DNA of 15,073 nucleotides from JBHIEE01 sp046760445 (lineage in GTDB: Bacteria > Acidobacteriota > Aminicenantia > JdFR-78), in assembly GCA_046760445.1 (NCBI GenBank), contig JBHIEE010000067.1, positions 1-15,073 on the forward strand, read 5' to 3'. Position 1 is the first letter of the stretch; the number at the start of each line of letters is the position of its first letter. The notes beneath the pieces were generated by a model. That model was not told where the DNA came from, ran no database searches, and saw nothing but the letters and a program-made list of their open reading frames with translations. Of this stretch, positions 1 to 6,604 are shown piece after piece. The position numbers and the translations under genes are program-made.

Positions 1-443
1 GAGGGAGAAAACCTTGGAGGCAGAAAGGCACTGGTCGAGCAAGAGCAGGGAGCATTCGTTCTCCCCTCTGGAGAAAAGGAGGGGCTATTTTTGGACCAAA
101 ACCTCGAGATTACAGCTATAAAATGCCCAAGAAAGCAAAGAAAAATGCCTTAAAATCAGCTTTGGTTATGAAATTTAAGGAAAACAAATTAATTGTGGTG
201 GATAAATTAGAATTAGATGAACCGAAAACTAAAAAAGGTGTAGAGCTTGTTAAAAACTTAGAATTAGGTTCAGCCCTGATTGTTGATACCAGGGAAAATA
301 AAAATTTGATCTTAGCAATGCGGAATTTACCTCGGATTAAAGCAATCGGTTTTGATGAAATTAACATATATGATATTTTAAGATATGACCAGCTTGTTTT
401 TACCCAAAGTGGATTCCAATTCTTAATGGAAAGGTTAAAATGA
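1..443 (+). CDS. rplD: 50S ribosomal protein L4 (uL4), 5'-truncated by window edge
   Basis: The window opens inside this gene. The first complete codon is at position 3, and 146 codons remain before the TGA at 441-443. The upstream part reads GRKPWRQKGTGRARAGS and continues through SPLWRKGGAIFGPKPRDYSY, the diagnostic L4 loop that lines the peptide exit tunnel. It then runs into a region beginning MPKKAKK at 123, which is internal and not a start. About 60 N-terminal residues should lie left of the window. L4 binds 23S rRNA domain I and assembles early. In enterobacteria it also represses its own S10 operon, but the leader that would show this lies outside the window. The stop overlaps the rplW start as ATGA (440-443), which suggests translational coupling. 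Confidence 0.97.
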   Translation, partial: GRKPWRQKGTGRARAGSIRSPLWRKGGAIFGPKPRDYSYKMPKKAKKNALKSALVMKFKENKLIVVDKLELDEPKTKKGVELVKNLELGSALIVDTRENKNLILAMRNLPRIKAIGFDEINIYDILRYDQLVFTQSGFQFLMERLK

Positions 444-736
444 GAGGTGATAAATATCAGATTATAAGACGACCTCTTTTAACTGAGAAAAGTACCTGGC
501 TTAAAGAGAAAAATAGAGAGCTCTGTTTTGAAGTAGATGTAAGAGCAAATAAACTTGAAATTAAAAAAGCAGTTGAAGAGTTATTCAAGGTCAAGGTAGA
601 AAGAGTGAGAACTCAACGAGCTAAGGGAAAGAAAAGAAGGGTAGGATTGAGAGTAGGTAAAAAACCCGATTGGAAGAAAGCTTATGTAAAGCTAAAAGAA
701 GGCGAGAAAATGATTGAATATTTTGAGGCGGTGTAA
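440..736 (+). CDS. rplW: 50S ribosomal protein L23 (uL23)
   Basis: This 98-residue protein has the usual L23 length and layout. The RRPLLTEKS motif lies at residues 10-18. A basic loop follows at about residues 52-70, rich in Lys and Arg, and contacts 23S rRNA. A C-terminal beta strand ends YFEAV. L23 sits at the mouth of the exit tunnel and is the docking site for trigger factor and SRP. The ATG overlaps the rplD stop as ATGA, and no separate Shine-Dalgarno is needed. The gene is followed after 2 nt by rplB. Nothing is odd about it. Confidence 0.97.
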   Translation: MRGDKYQIIRRPLLTEKSTWLKEKNRELCFEVDVRANKLEIKKAVEELFKVKVERVRTQRAKGKKRRVGLRVGKKPDWKKAYVKLKEGEKMIEYFEAV

Positions 737-738
737 AA

Positions 739-1566
739 ATGGGAGTGAAGAATTACAATCCAGTTACTCCAGGTACCCGGCACAGGACAGGATCATCTTT
801 TGAAGAAATCACTGCTACTAAACCTTATAAACCTTTAGTTATTTCATTACCAAAGAAAGGTGGAAGAAATAATTTAGGTCGAATTGCTATTCGCTTTCGA
901 GGAGGAGGGCATAAGCGAGCTTATCGGATAATAGATTTTAAGAGAGACAAGATTGGTGTTCCTGGAATAGTAGAAACTATTGAATATGACCCTAACCGTT
1001 CGGCTAATATTGCTTTAATAAAGTACTTAGATGGCGAAAGAAGATATATTCTCTGTCCCAATGGACTCAAAGTTGGACAAAGAATTATTTCTTCCAATCA
1101 TCAAGTAGATATTTTACCTGGCAATGCCCTTCCTTTAAGATATATTCCCTTGGGTACTACTATTCACAATATTGAGTTAAAGAAAGGGAAAGGAGGCCAA
1201 CTTGCTCGGAGTGCAGGCAGTGGAGCTCAGGTTGTTGCTAAGGAAGGAAATTATGCTCAGGTGAAACTCCCTTCTTCTGAGATTAGACTAATTCATTTGG
1301 ATTGCCGGGCAACTGTGGGTCAAGTTGGCAATATCGACCACGAAAATATTTCGATAGGGAAAGCTGGAAGAAAACGGTGGATGGGAAGAAAACCTCATGT
1401 CAGAGGAACGGCGATGAATCCCATTGATCATCCTCATGGAGGAGGAGAAGGTAAAAGCAAAGGAGGACGCCATCCAGTTTCACCTTGGGGACAGCCAACT
1501 AAAGGCTATAAAACGAGAAAGAATAAGAGAACGGGAAAATATATAGTTAAAAGGAGAACTAAGTAA
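739..1566 (+). CDS. rplB: 50S ribosomal protein L2 (uL2)
   Basis: This 275-residue protein is full-length L2. The N-terminal OB-fold part carries KPYKPL and GGRNNLGRI, and the SH3-like part follows. HPHGGGEGKS at residues 231-240 holds the conserved His of the peptidyl-transferase-proximal loop, and the tail is basic (KNKRTGKYIVKRRTK). L2 is needed for subunit association and supports peptidyl-transferase centre assembly. The ATG at 739 lies 2 nt after the rplW stop. A purine-rich stretch around 724-731 (GAGGCGG) overlaps the end of rplW and can serve as the ribosome-binding site. Directly downstream, starting 3 nt after the stop, is the first heptad-hairpin island. Confidence 0.98.
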   Translation: MGVKNYNPVTPGTRHRTGSSFEEITATKPYKPLVISLPKKGGRNNLGRIAIRFRGGGHKRAYRIIDFKRDKIGVPGIVETIEYDPNRSANIALIKYLDGERRYILCPNGLKVGQRIISSNHQVDILPGNALPLRYIPLGTTIHNIELKKGKGGQLARSAGSGAQVVAKEGNYAQVKLPSSEIRLIHLDCRATVGQVGNIDHENISIGKAGRKRWMGRKPHVRGTAMNPIDHPHGGGEGKSKGGRHPVSPWGQPTKGYKTRKNKRTGKYIVKRRTK

Positions 1567-1569
1567 GAT

Positions 1570-1632
1570 GAAAATTGGAAACTGGAAGCGGGAAATTAAT
1601 TATTTTCCAATTTCCAATTTCCAATTTCAGAA
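1570..1632. repeat. heptad-repeat hairpin island 1 (L2/S19 spacer)
   Basis: Nine consecutive 7-nt units fill most of the spacer between rplB and rpsS. The left side is GGAAAYT-like (1570-1597), the centre is AATTATT (1598-1604), and the right side is TTCCAAT three times in a row (1605-1625) with a degenerate fourth unit. The two sides are inverted. The left arm AAATTGGAAACTGGAA (1572-1587) pairs with 1605-1620 at 15 of 16 positions, and equally well with 1612-1627 because the right arm repeats, so the hairpin can slide by 7 nt. A short inner stem GGAAA/TTTCC (1591-1595 with 1604-1608) is an alternative fold. No T run follows, so this is not a classical terminator. Function is unknown. Confidence 0.85.
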
Positions 1633-1648
1633 TGAAATGGAGTAAAGA

Positions 1649-1939
1649 ATGGGAAGATCATTAAAAAAAGGTCCTTTTGTGGATGAACATTTATTGAAGA
1701 AACTGAGGGGACAGACAAAACAAGGGAAGAAGCGACAGGTAATAAAAACCTGGTCAAGAAGATCAACTATTATTCCAGAGATGGTTGGAATGACGATTGC
1801 TGTCCATAATGGAAAGAGATTCATTCCAGTATTTATTACTGAGAATATGGTTGGGCACAAATTAGGTGAATTTTCACCGACCAGAACCTTTAAAGGACAT
1901 ACTTCTAAGACAGACCGAACAGTTAGGATGAAGAAATAA
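1649..1939 (+). CDS. rpsS: 30S ribosomal protein S19 (uS19)
   Basis: This 96-residue protein begins MGRSLKKGPF, the standard S19 start. TWSRRSTI lies at residues 34-41 and GHKLGEFSPTRTF at residues 69-81, followed by a basic tail. S19 sits in the 30S head, contacts S13 and 16S rRNA, and lies near the A-site tRNA. The Shine-Dalgarno is weak but present (ATGGAG at 1637-1642, 6 nt before the ATG). The heptad island just upstream separates this gene from rplB, an unusually large gap for this gene pair. The stop is 1 nt before rplV. Confidence 0.97.
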   Translation: MGRSLKKGPFVDEHLLKKLRGQTKQGKKRQVIKTWSRRSTIIPEMVGMTIAVHNGKRFIPVFITENMVGHKLGEFSPTRTFKGHTSKTDRTVRMKK

Positions 1940-1940
1940 A

Positions 1941-2315
1941 ATGAAAGACGAGAAAGAAGAAACTGAGTTTATTTCTCAGGCACAGGGGAAATATATCAGA
2001 ATTTCCCCTCAGAAGTGCCGATTAATAGTTGATTTGATTAGAGAAAGATATGTAGGAGAAGCTCTTTCCATCCTTCATTTTTCAAATAAAAAGAAAGCAT
2101 CAGTAATAGTAGAAAAGGTGCTTCGTTCAGCAATAGCTAATGCTCAGCAAAAATCCCCTGGAATTGATGTTGATAATCTTTTCATTGCGCGGGTATATGT
2201 TGATCAAGGACCAGTTTTGAAAAGATTTAGGGCTGCTCCATTTGGTCGGGCCCACCGAATATTAAAAAGAACAAGTCATATCACTATTTATTTGGAAGAA
2301 AAGAAAGGGAGGTAA
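1941..2315 (+). CDS. rplV: 50S ribosomal protein L22 (uL22)
   Basis: This 124-residue protein contains the L22 core. The loop and C-terminal motif RAAPFGRAHRILKRTSH is at residues 97-113, and its extended hairpin reaches into the exit tunnel near the macrolide-binding region. The first 15 residues (MKDEKEETEFISQAQ) are an acidic lead-in before the conserved KYIRISPQKCR. The ATG lies 1 nt after the rpsS stop, with only a weak AGGA upstream inside rpsS, so translation probably depends on coupling. No later in-frame ATG precedes the conserved core. Confidence 0.97.
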   Translation: MKDEKEETEFISQAQGKYIRISPQKCRLIVDLIRERYVGEALSILHFSNKKKASVIVEKVLRSAIANAQQKSPGIDVDNLFIARVYVDQGPVLKRFRAAPFGRAHRILKRTSHITIYLEEKKGR

Positions 2316-2318
2316 AAC

Positions 2319-2987
2319 TTGGGGCAAAAGACTCATCCATATGGTTTTCGATTAGGATTTAATAAATCTTGGCGTTCTCGTTGGTTTTCTAAGGGAAAAG
2401 AGTATGCTGAACTTATTCACCAAGATTTAGCGATTAAAAAAGAGATAAAAAATAGATATTTCCATGCTGGTATTTCCGAGGTTGAGATCGAAAGAGTAGC
2501 TGATAAAATTAGAATAATAATCAAAACAGCTCGCCCCGGGATTATTATTGGTCGAGGAGGAAAAGAGATTGAAAAACTAAAAGATGAGCTTCAATCTTTA
2601 ACTAATAAGGAAGTTTATATTGATATCCAGGAAGTCCACAAACCTGAATTAGATGCCCAATTAGTGGCAGAAGGGATTGCTCTTCAATTAGAAAAAAGAG
2701 TTTCCTATCGACGGGCAATGAGGAAAGCAGTTGATTCTGCTTTAAGAATGGGAGCCAAAGGGATAAAAATAATGTGTGCAGGAAGATTAGGAGGAGTTGA
2801 AATAGCACGCTCGGAATGGTATTTATATGGGCAATTACCGCTGCAGACCTTGAGAGCAGATATCGATTACGGGTTTACTGAGGCTTTTACTACTTATGGT
2901 CAGATTGGAGTCAAGGTATGGATTTATCGGGGTGATGTAGATAAATTAAAAGTCACCTCACAAACTCAGAGAATTGGAGAGATTTAG
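2319..2987 (+). CDS. rpsC: 30S ribosomal protein S3 (uS3), TTG start
   Basis: This 222-residue protein starts GQKTHPYGFRLG immediately after the initiator, which is the invariant S3 N-terminus. That fixes the start at the TTG at 2319, 3 nt after the rplV stop. A good Shine-Dalgarno, GGGAGGT, is at 2307-2313. A type-II KH domain carries the GRGG loop at residues 78-81. The C-terminal domain has GRLGGVEIARSEW at 155-167 and TYGQIGVKVWIYRGD at 192-206. S3 forms part of the mRNA entry channel and helicase site with S4 and S5. The C-terminus is short, lacking the extended acidic or basic tail seen in some bacteria. Confidence 0.97.
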   Translation: MGQKTHPYGFRLGFNKSWRSRWFSKGKEYAELIHQDLAIKKEIKNRYFHAGISEVEIERVADKIRIIIKTARPGIIIGRGGKEIEKLKDELQSLTNKEVYIDIQEVHKPELDAQLVAEGIALQLEKRVSYRRAMRKAVDSALRMGAKGIKIMCAGRLGGVEIARSEWYLYGQLPLQTLRADIDYGFTEAFTTYGQIGVKVWIYRGDVDKLKVTSQTQRIGEI

Positions 2988-2989
2988 TT

Positions 2990-3400
2990 ATGTTAATGCC
3001 CAAGAAGGTTAAACATCGGAAACACCAGCGGGGTAGAATGAGAGGAAAAGCATATCGAGGAAATAGTTTGGCTTTCGGCGACTTTGGATTGCAAGCTCTG
3101 GAACCCTGCTGGTTGACTGCTCGCCAAATTGAGGCAGGAAGAATTGCCATTACTCGTCATGTTAAAAGAAAGGGTAAGATTTGGGTAAGAGTTTTCCCTT
3201 GGAAACCGATTTCTAAGAAGCCGGCTGAAGTAAGAATGGGAAAGGGTAAAGGAGACCCTGAGTTCTGGGTGGATGTAGTTAAACCCGGAAAAATAATTTA
3301 TGAAATGGAAGGAGTACCAGAAGAAATAGCTCGGGAAGCGATGAGATTAGCTGCTCATAAGCTTCCTATAAAAACTCGGTTTGTTTCGAGATTTGAGTGA
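2990..3400 (+). CDS. rplP: 50S ribosomal protein L16 (uL16)
   Basis: This 136-residue protein starts MLMPKKVKHRK, the common L16 N-terminus. The first ATG (2990) is preferred over the one at 2996 because GGAGAG at 2976-2981 lies 8 nt upstream of it. RMGKGKGDPEFWV at residues 82-94 is the conserved loop near the A-site tRNA elbow. L16 joins late and organises the peptidyl-transferase centre and tRNA binding. The gene begins 2 nt after rpsC, and its 3' end carries the Shine-Dalgarno of rpmC. Confidence 0.97.
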   Translation: MLMPKKVKHRKHQRGRMRGKAYRGNSLAFGDFGLQALEPCWLTARQIEAGRIAITRHVKRKGKIWVRVFPWKPISKKPAEVRMGKGKGDPEFWVDVVKPGKIIYEMEGVPEEIAREAMRLAAHKLPIKTRFVSRFE

Positions 3401-3410
3401 GAGGATTGAA

Positions 3411-3623
3411 ATGAAAGCAAAAACTCTCAGTGAATTAAGTGACGAAGAACTCCAGGACAAAGAAATAGAGTTAAAAGAACAATTATTTAAGCTTAAATTT
3501 CAACATTCATTAGGTCAGCTGGACAACCCGATGAAGCTTAGGTTGATAAAAAAAGATATTGCTCGAATTAAGACAATTTTGAATGACAGAAAGAAAGGAA
3601 TAAAAAGCAATGGAAACAAATAA
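3411..3623 (+). CDS. rpmC: 50S ribosomal protein L29 (uL29)
   Basis: This 70-residue two-helix protein starts MKAKTLSELSDEEL, typical of L29, and contains LKEQLFKLKFQHSLGQLDNP. The ATG at 3411 is chosen over an upstream in-frame TTG at 3381 because it matches the family start and has GAGAGGA (3399-3405) 5 nt before it. The TTG would add a ten-residue stretch that overlaps rplP. L29 lies beside L23 at the tunnel exit. The last 14 nt overlap rpsQ. Confidence 0.95.
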   Translation: MKAKTLSELSDEELQDKEIELKEQLFKLKFQHSLGQLDNPMKLRLIKKDIARIKTILNDRKKGIKSNGNK

Positions 3624-3912
3624 GAGGAGAAAGACACTTGTCGGAGTTGTTACTGGAACAAAAATGAGTAAGACTGTCACGGTGACTGTTATTAGACCAG
3701 TACAGCATCCATTGTACAAGAAGATAATTAAAAAAAGGTCAAAGTTTTTAGCTCATGATGAATATGAGAGATGTAAAGTAGGAGATATGGTTAAAATAGT
3801 TGAATCAAGACCGCTAAGTCGAAGAAAAAGATGGCGAGTAGGGGAGATTATAAGTATAAGTCCTCAGGAAGAGAAACTTAATTCCTCATCTGAAAAGGAA
3901 ATTAAAAAATGA
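3610..3912 (+). CDS. rpsQ: 30S ribosomal protein S17 (uS17)
   Basis: This 100-residue OB-fold protein has RKTLVGVVTGTKMSKTVTV near the N-terminus, HPLYKK at about residues 33-38 and GDMVKIVESRPLS at 58-70. These are all S17 signatures. S17 binds helices 7 and 11 of 16S rRNA and is an early assembly protein. A short polar tail after about residue 84 is probably disordered. The start lies inside the end of rpmC (14-nt overlap) and the stop overlaps the rplN start as ATGA, so the three genes look translationally coupled. Confidence 0.96.
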   Translation: METNKRRKTLVGVVTGTKMSKTVTVTVIRPVQHPLYKKIIKKRSKFLAHDEYERCKVGDMVKIVESRPLSRRKRWRVGEIISISPQEEKLNSSSEKEIKK

Positions 3913-4277
3913 TTCAGGCTCAGACGGTTTTAAAAGTGGCTGATAATACTGGAGCGAAAAGAATTATGTGTATTACTCCCATAGGAGGAGGAGTAGGAAG
4001 AGTGGCTTCTATTGGGGATATTGTTGCTGCTTCAGTGAAAGAAGCTGAGCCAAACAGTAAGATTCCTAAAGGGAAAGTAGTTAAAGCAGTCATTGTCAGA
4101 ACTAAAAAAGAAGTTCGCAGAAAAGATGGTTCGTATATTCGGTTTGATGAGAATGCAGCGGTTCTTATCGATCGTTACGGCGAACCAATTGGAACTCGTG
4201 TTTTTGGTCCAGTAGCCCGGGAGTTAAGAGAAAAGAAATTCATGAAGATAGTCTCTCTTGCTCCGGAGGTGGTCTAA
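3909..4277 (+). CDS. rplN: 50S ribosomal protein L14 (uL14)
   Basis: This 122-residue protein has the exact usual length of L14. VADNTGAK is at residues 10-17, KDGSYIRFDENAAVLI follows in the middle, and GTRVFGPVARELR is near the C-terminus. L14 sits at the subunit interface with L19 and is the target of the silencing factor RsfS. The ATG overlaps the rpsQ stop. The 3' end (GGAGGT at 4265-4270) is the ribosome-binding site for rplX. This is the conventional first gene of the spc cluster, but no promoter or break is visible before it. Confidence 0.98.
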   Translation: MIQAQTVLKVADNTGAKRIMCITPIGGGVGRVASIGDIVAASVKEAEPNSKIPKGKVVKAVIVRTKKEVRRKDGSYIRFDENAAVLIDRYGEPIGTRVFGPVARELREKKFMKIVSLAPEVV

Positions 4278-4278
4278 G

Positions 4279-4608
4279 ATGGGGAATAATAAAATCTTAA
4301 TCAAAAAAAATGACCTAGTTATTGTTAAAGCTGGCCGGGATAAAGGTAAAAAAGGAAAAGTGCTGAAAGTAATACCTGAAAAGAATAGGGCAATAGTTGA
4401 AAAAGTAAATTTTGTTAAAGAATTTATTCGACCTGACCCTCAAAAGAATATTCAGGGAGGATTAATGGAAAGAGAGGCTCCTATACATATTTCGAATCTG
4501 ATGATTTTTTGTCAAGACTGTAATCAGGGTGTTAAAATTGGCCATAAAATATTAGAAGAAGATTCTAAAGTGAGGGTTTGCAGGAAATGTGGCACAGTAT
4601 TGGATTAA
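4279..4608 (+). CDS. rplX: 50S ribosomal protein L24 (uL24) with C-terminal zinc ribbon
   Basis: This 109-residue protein has the KOW motif (VIVKAGRDKGKKGKVLKV) at residues 14-31 and the conserved GGLMEREAPIHISN at about 60-73. It continues into a small zinc ribbon with C78-x2-C81 and C101-x2-C104, a known variant found in many bacteria. The ATG at 4279 is chosen over an in-frame TTG at 4258. It follows the rplN stop by 1 nt and has GGAGGT 8 nt upstream. L24 initiates 50S assembly by binding the 5' end of 23S rRNA. All four metal ligands are present. Confidence 0.96.
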   Translation: MGNNKILIKKNDLVIVKAGRDKGKKGKVLKVIPEKNRAIVEKVNFVKEFIRPDPQKNIQGGLMEREAPIHISNLMIFCQDCNQGVKIGHKILEEDSKVRVCRKCGTVLD

Positions 4609-4640
4609 GTAAATGTTTAACTACACGGAGATAAGATAAA

Positions 4641-5186
4641 ATGAGAAGCAGGCTCCATGAATTATATGAAAAAGAAATAATTCCAAAGCTTCAGAAGGAG
4701 TTTGGATACAAAAATAAATTGGCTGTTCCAAGATTGGAGAAAATAGTGATTAACATTGGAGTAGGAGAGGCGACCCAGAATATCAAAGCTTTAGATGCAG
4801 CAAAGAAAGAGTTGAGTCTCATCACTGGACAGTGGCCAGTAGTAAGAAGGGCAAAAAAATCAATTTCTTCCTTCCGGCTAAGAAAGGGACAGTCTATTGC
4901 TTGTATGGTCACTTTGCGAGGAGAGAAAATGTATGAGTTTTATGACCGATTAGTTAATATAGTTCTTCCTCGTGTTAGGGATTTTCGAGGAGTTTCGCCA
5001 AGGTCTTTTGATGGTCGAGGAAATTACACTATAGGAATAAAAGACCAATTAGTTTTTCCTGAAGTTGATTATACCAAAGTGGAAAAAACACAGGGGATGA
5101 ATATTACTGTTGTTACTTCAGCTAAAACTGATGAAGAGAGTTATGCCCTATTAAAATACTTGGGTATACCTTTTAGAGAAAGTTAA
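4641..5186 (+). CDS. rplE: 50S ribosomal protein L5 (uL5)
   Basis: This 181-residue protein has VPRLEKIVINIGVGEA at residues 29-44, the RRAKKSIS segment at 69-76 and RDFRGVSPRSFDGRGNY at 113-129. These define L5. It binds 5S rRNA and forms a bridge to S13 in the 30S head. The gap from rplX is 32 nt, with GGAG at 4625-4628, 12 nt before the ATG, a rather long spacing. In enterobacteria the start of rplE holds the S8 regulatory site. I cannot show a matching fold here. Downstream is the second heptad island. Confidence 0.97.
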   Translation: MRSRLHELYEKEIIPKLQKEFGYKNKLAVPRLEKIVINIGVGEATQNIKALDAAKKELSLITGQWPVVRRAKKSISSFRLRKGQSIACMVTLRGEKMYEFYDRLVNIVLPRVRDFRGVSPRSFDGRGNYTIGIKDQLVFPEVDYTKVEKTQGMNITVVTSAKTDEESYALLKYLGIPFRES

Positions 5187-5194
5187 AAAGATAG

Positions 5195-5278
5195 GAGATA
5201 ACAGATGGCAGATAACAGAAAACAGAGGACAGAAGACAGAGGTCAGAGGGTTTTCTGTTTTCTGACTTCTGACTTCTC
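5195..5278. repeat. heptad-repeat hairpin island 2 (L5/S14 spacer), CAGA/TCTG type
   Basis: Twelve consecutive 7-nt units occupy most of the 115-nt spacer between rplE and rpsN. Seven successive units from 5202 to 5250 all begin CAGA followed by three variable bases. Four successive units from 5251 to 5278 then have the reverse-complement form NNNTCTG (the last ends TCTC). There is no insertion or deletion between units. The arms pair: CAGAAAACAGA (5216-5226) is perfectly complementary to TCTGTTTTCTG (5254-5264), 11 bp. Further partly matched registers with shifts of 7 nt are possible because the units repeat. The island ends 6 nt before the rpsN Shine-Dalgarno. Confidence 0.9.
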
Positions 5279-5301
5279 ATTTATAAGGAGGAAAAAGAAG
5301 A

Positions 5302-5487
5302 GTGGCTAAAACTTCATCAATAGCAAAAGCATTAAGAAAACCTAAATTTAAGGTTAGGAAGAAAAATAGATGTCGAATTTGTGGTCGCGCACGAGGATAC
5401 TTAAGAAGATTTGATATGTGCCGGTTATGTTTTCGGGAATTAGCTCTTAAAGGAGAAATCCCAGGAATAACTAAGGCTTCTTGGTAA
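5302..5487 (+). CDS. rpsN: 30S ribosomal protein S14, zinc-binding type (uS14)
   Basis: This 61-residue protein is the short zinc-containing S14, with C24-x2-C27 and C40-x2-C43 and the conserved tail GEIPGITKASW. Zinc-independent S14 is about 100 residues and lacks these Cys residues. The start is a GTG at 5302 with AAGGAGG (5285-5291) 10 nt upstream. The next codons, AKTSS, match the family's processed N-terminus. S14 lies in the 30S head near S3 and S10. The heptad island directly upstream separates it from rplE, with which it is normally closely linked. Confidence 0.96.
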   Translation: MAKTSSIAKALRKPKFKVRKKNRCRICGRARGYLRRFDMCRLCFRELALKGEIPGITKASW

Positions 5488-5544
5488 TGAATAAAACAAA
5501 GAAAGAACATTGTGGAGAGAATTCTAATTAAGGAGTATGAGACA

Positions 5545-5940
5545 ATGAGTTTAACAGATCCAATAGCTGATATGTTGACAAGACTAAGAAACGCGATCCA
5601 GGTTCATACAAGAGAAGTATCTTTGCCTTCTTCAAAATTAAAAGTTGAGATTGCTAAGATACTCAAAGAAGAAGGTTACATTCAAAATTTTAAGGTCGAA
5701 GATGACAATAAACAGGGAATTTTAAGATTAACTTTAAAATATTATCAAAATAAAAGCGTAATTTCTGGGTTAAAAAGAGTAAGCAAGCCAGGAGTGAGAG
5801 TTTATTGTACAGCTGATTCCATTCCCAAGGCGATGGATGGCTTAGGAATTGCTATTATCTCTACTTCCAAGGGGATTTTAACTGGGAAGAGATGCAAACA
5901 ACTCGGCGTTGGAGGAGAGGTTTTATGTTTAATCTGGTGA
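5545..5940 (+). CDS. rpsH: 30S ribosomal protein S8 (uS8)
   Basis: This 131-residue protein starts MSLTDPIADMLTRLRNA, the standard S8 N-terminus, and ends GVGGEVLCLIW. The ATG at 5545 is preferred to an upstream in-frame TTG near 5512, which would add an unconserved 11 residues. GGAG at 5532-5535 is 9 nt upstream. S8 binds helix 21 of 16S rRNA. In E. coli it represses spc-operon translation, but no such site is demonstrated here. The KGILTGKRCKQLGVGG stretch just before the C-terminus is slightly divergent from the usual MTDREAR-type sequence. Confidence 0.97.
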   Translation: MSLTDPIADMLTRLRNAIQVHTREVSLPSSKLKVEIAKILKEEGYIQNFKVEDDNKQGILRLTLKYYQNKSVISGLKRVSKPGVRVYCTADSIPKAMDGLGIAIISTSKGILTGKRCKQLGVGGEVLCLIW

Positions 5941-5963
5941 GTGTCTTCTTAATTGCAGATTAT

Positions 5964-5996
5964 GGGCAGCCCTTTACTTAAAAGGATGGCTTTCCC
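5964..5996 (+). other. possible RNA hairpin in the S8/L6 spacer
   Basis: The 111-nt gap between rpsH and rplF (5941-6051) holds no reading frame I would call. It contains one imperfect stem. GGG (5964-5966) pairs with CCC (5994-5996), AGCC (5968-5971) with GGCT (5988-5991), and CTTT (5972-5975) with AAAG (5981-5984), around a five-base loop, with a 3-nt bulge and a small internal loop. The bases after it are CTTTCATT rather than a clean T run. It does not show the 7-nt periodicity of the other spacers. It could be a weak attenuator, a protein-binding site or chance. Confidence 0.3.
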
Positions 5997-6051
5997 TTTC
6001 ATTCCATAGAAAATGGAGATAAATGGAAATAGATAAGGAGAATATAAAGAG

Positions 6052-6591
6052 ATGTCGAGAATAGGCAAACGGCCGATTGATTTACCTGGAAATGTAAAAG
6101 TAAATATAGGACAGGGAGAATTAGAAATTGAAGGACCTAAAGGAAAATTGACCACTCCTCTTCCACTTGGAATAAAAGCTCGATTAGAAGACCAAAAACT
6201 AATTTTCGAGAGGACAAATAATTCCAAGCAGCAAAAAGCCTTTCATGGATTAGCACGGAGTTTGGCTTATAATGCTGTAATTGGAGCTACGGAAGGATTT
6301 TCCAAACAATTAGAAATAATTGGAGTTGGATATCGAGCTCAGTTGAAAGAGAAAGAGTTAATCCTTAGTTTAGGTTATTCTCATCCAGTGGTTTATTCTA
6401 TTCCTGAAGAAGTAGAAATCAAATTAGAAAAGCCGACATTAATCACGATAACTGGAATTGATAAACAAAAAGTAGGACAGGTAGCCGCAGAAATAAGAGC
6501 TTTTAGAAAACCTGATCCTTACAAATTAAAAGGGATAAGATATGTAGATGAAAAATTGAGAAAGAAAGAGAGAAAAGCAGGAATTGGGTAG
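6052..6591 (+). CDS. rplF: 50S ribosomal protein L6 (uL6)
   Basis: This 179-residue protein starts MSRIGKRPIDLPGNV. It has two tandem L6 folds and IIGVGYRAQL at about residues 89-98. The C-terminal rRNA-binding motif is KPDPYKLKGIRYVDEKLR at residues 153-170. In most bacteria the equivalent is KPPEPYKGKGIRY, so this copy is typical in form. L6 sits near the GTPase-associated centre and sarcin-ricin loop. The Shine-Dalgarno is GGAG at 6037-6040, 11 nt before the ATG. The gene follows an unusually long 111-nt gap after rpsH. Confidence 0.97.
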   Translation: MSRIGKRPIDLPGNVKVNIGQGELEIEGPKGKLTTPLPLGIKARLEDQKLIFERTNNSKQQKAFHGLARSLAYNAVIGATEGFSKQLEIIGVGYRAQLKEKELILSLGYSHPVVYSIPEEVEIKLEKPTLITITGIDKQKVGQVAAEIRAFRKPDPYKLKGIRYVDEKLRKKERKAGIG

Positions 6592-6604
6592 GGAGTGAGA
6601 AAAA

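Noticed and set aside
116..367. Minus-strand open frame opposite rplD
   Set aside because: It is antisense to L4, whose family match is certain, and has no recognisable domain. The same holds for the other minus-strand frames before 14669.
3381..3410. Upstream TTG start for L29 (and similar upstream TTG starts for L24 at 4258, S8 at 5512 and SecY at 8392)
   Set aside because: The downstream ATG matches the family N-terminus and is better placed relative to a Shine-Dalgarno in each case. The extensions are unconserved reads through neighbouring sequence.
5202..5278. CRISPR-like array
   Set aside because: The units are 7 nt, contiguous and degenerate, with no spacers and no cas genes. The repeat inverts in the middle.
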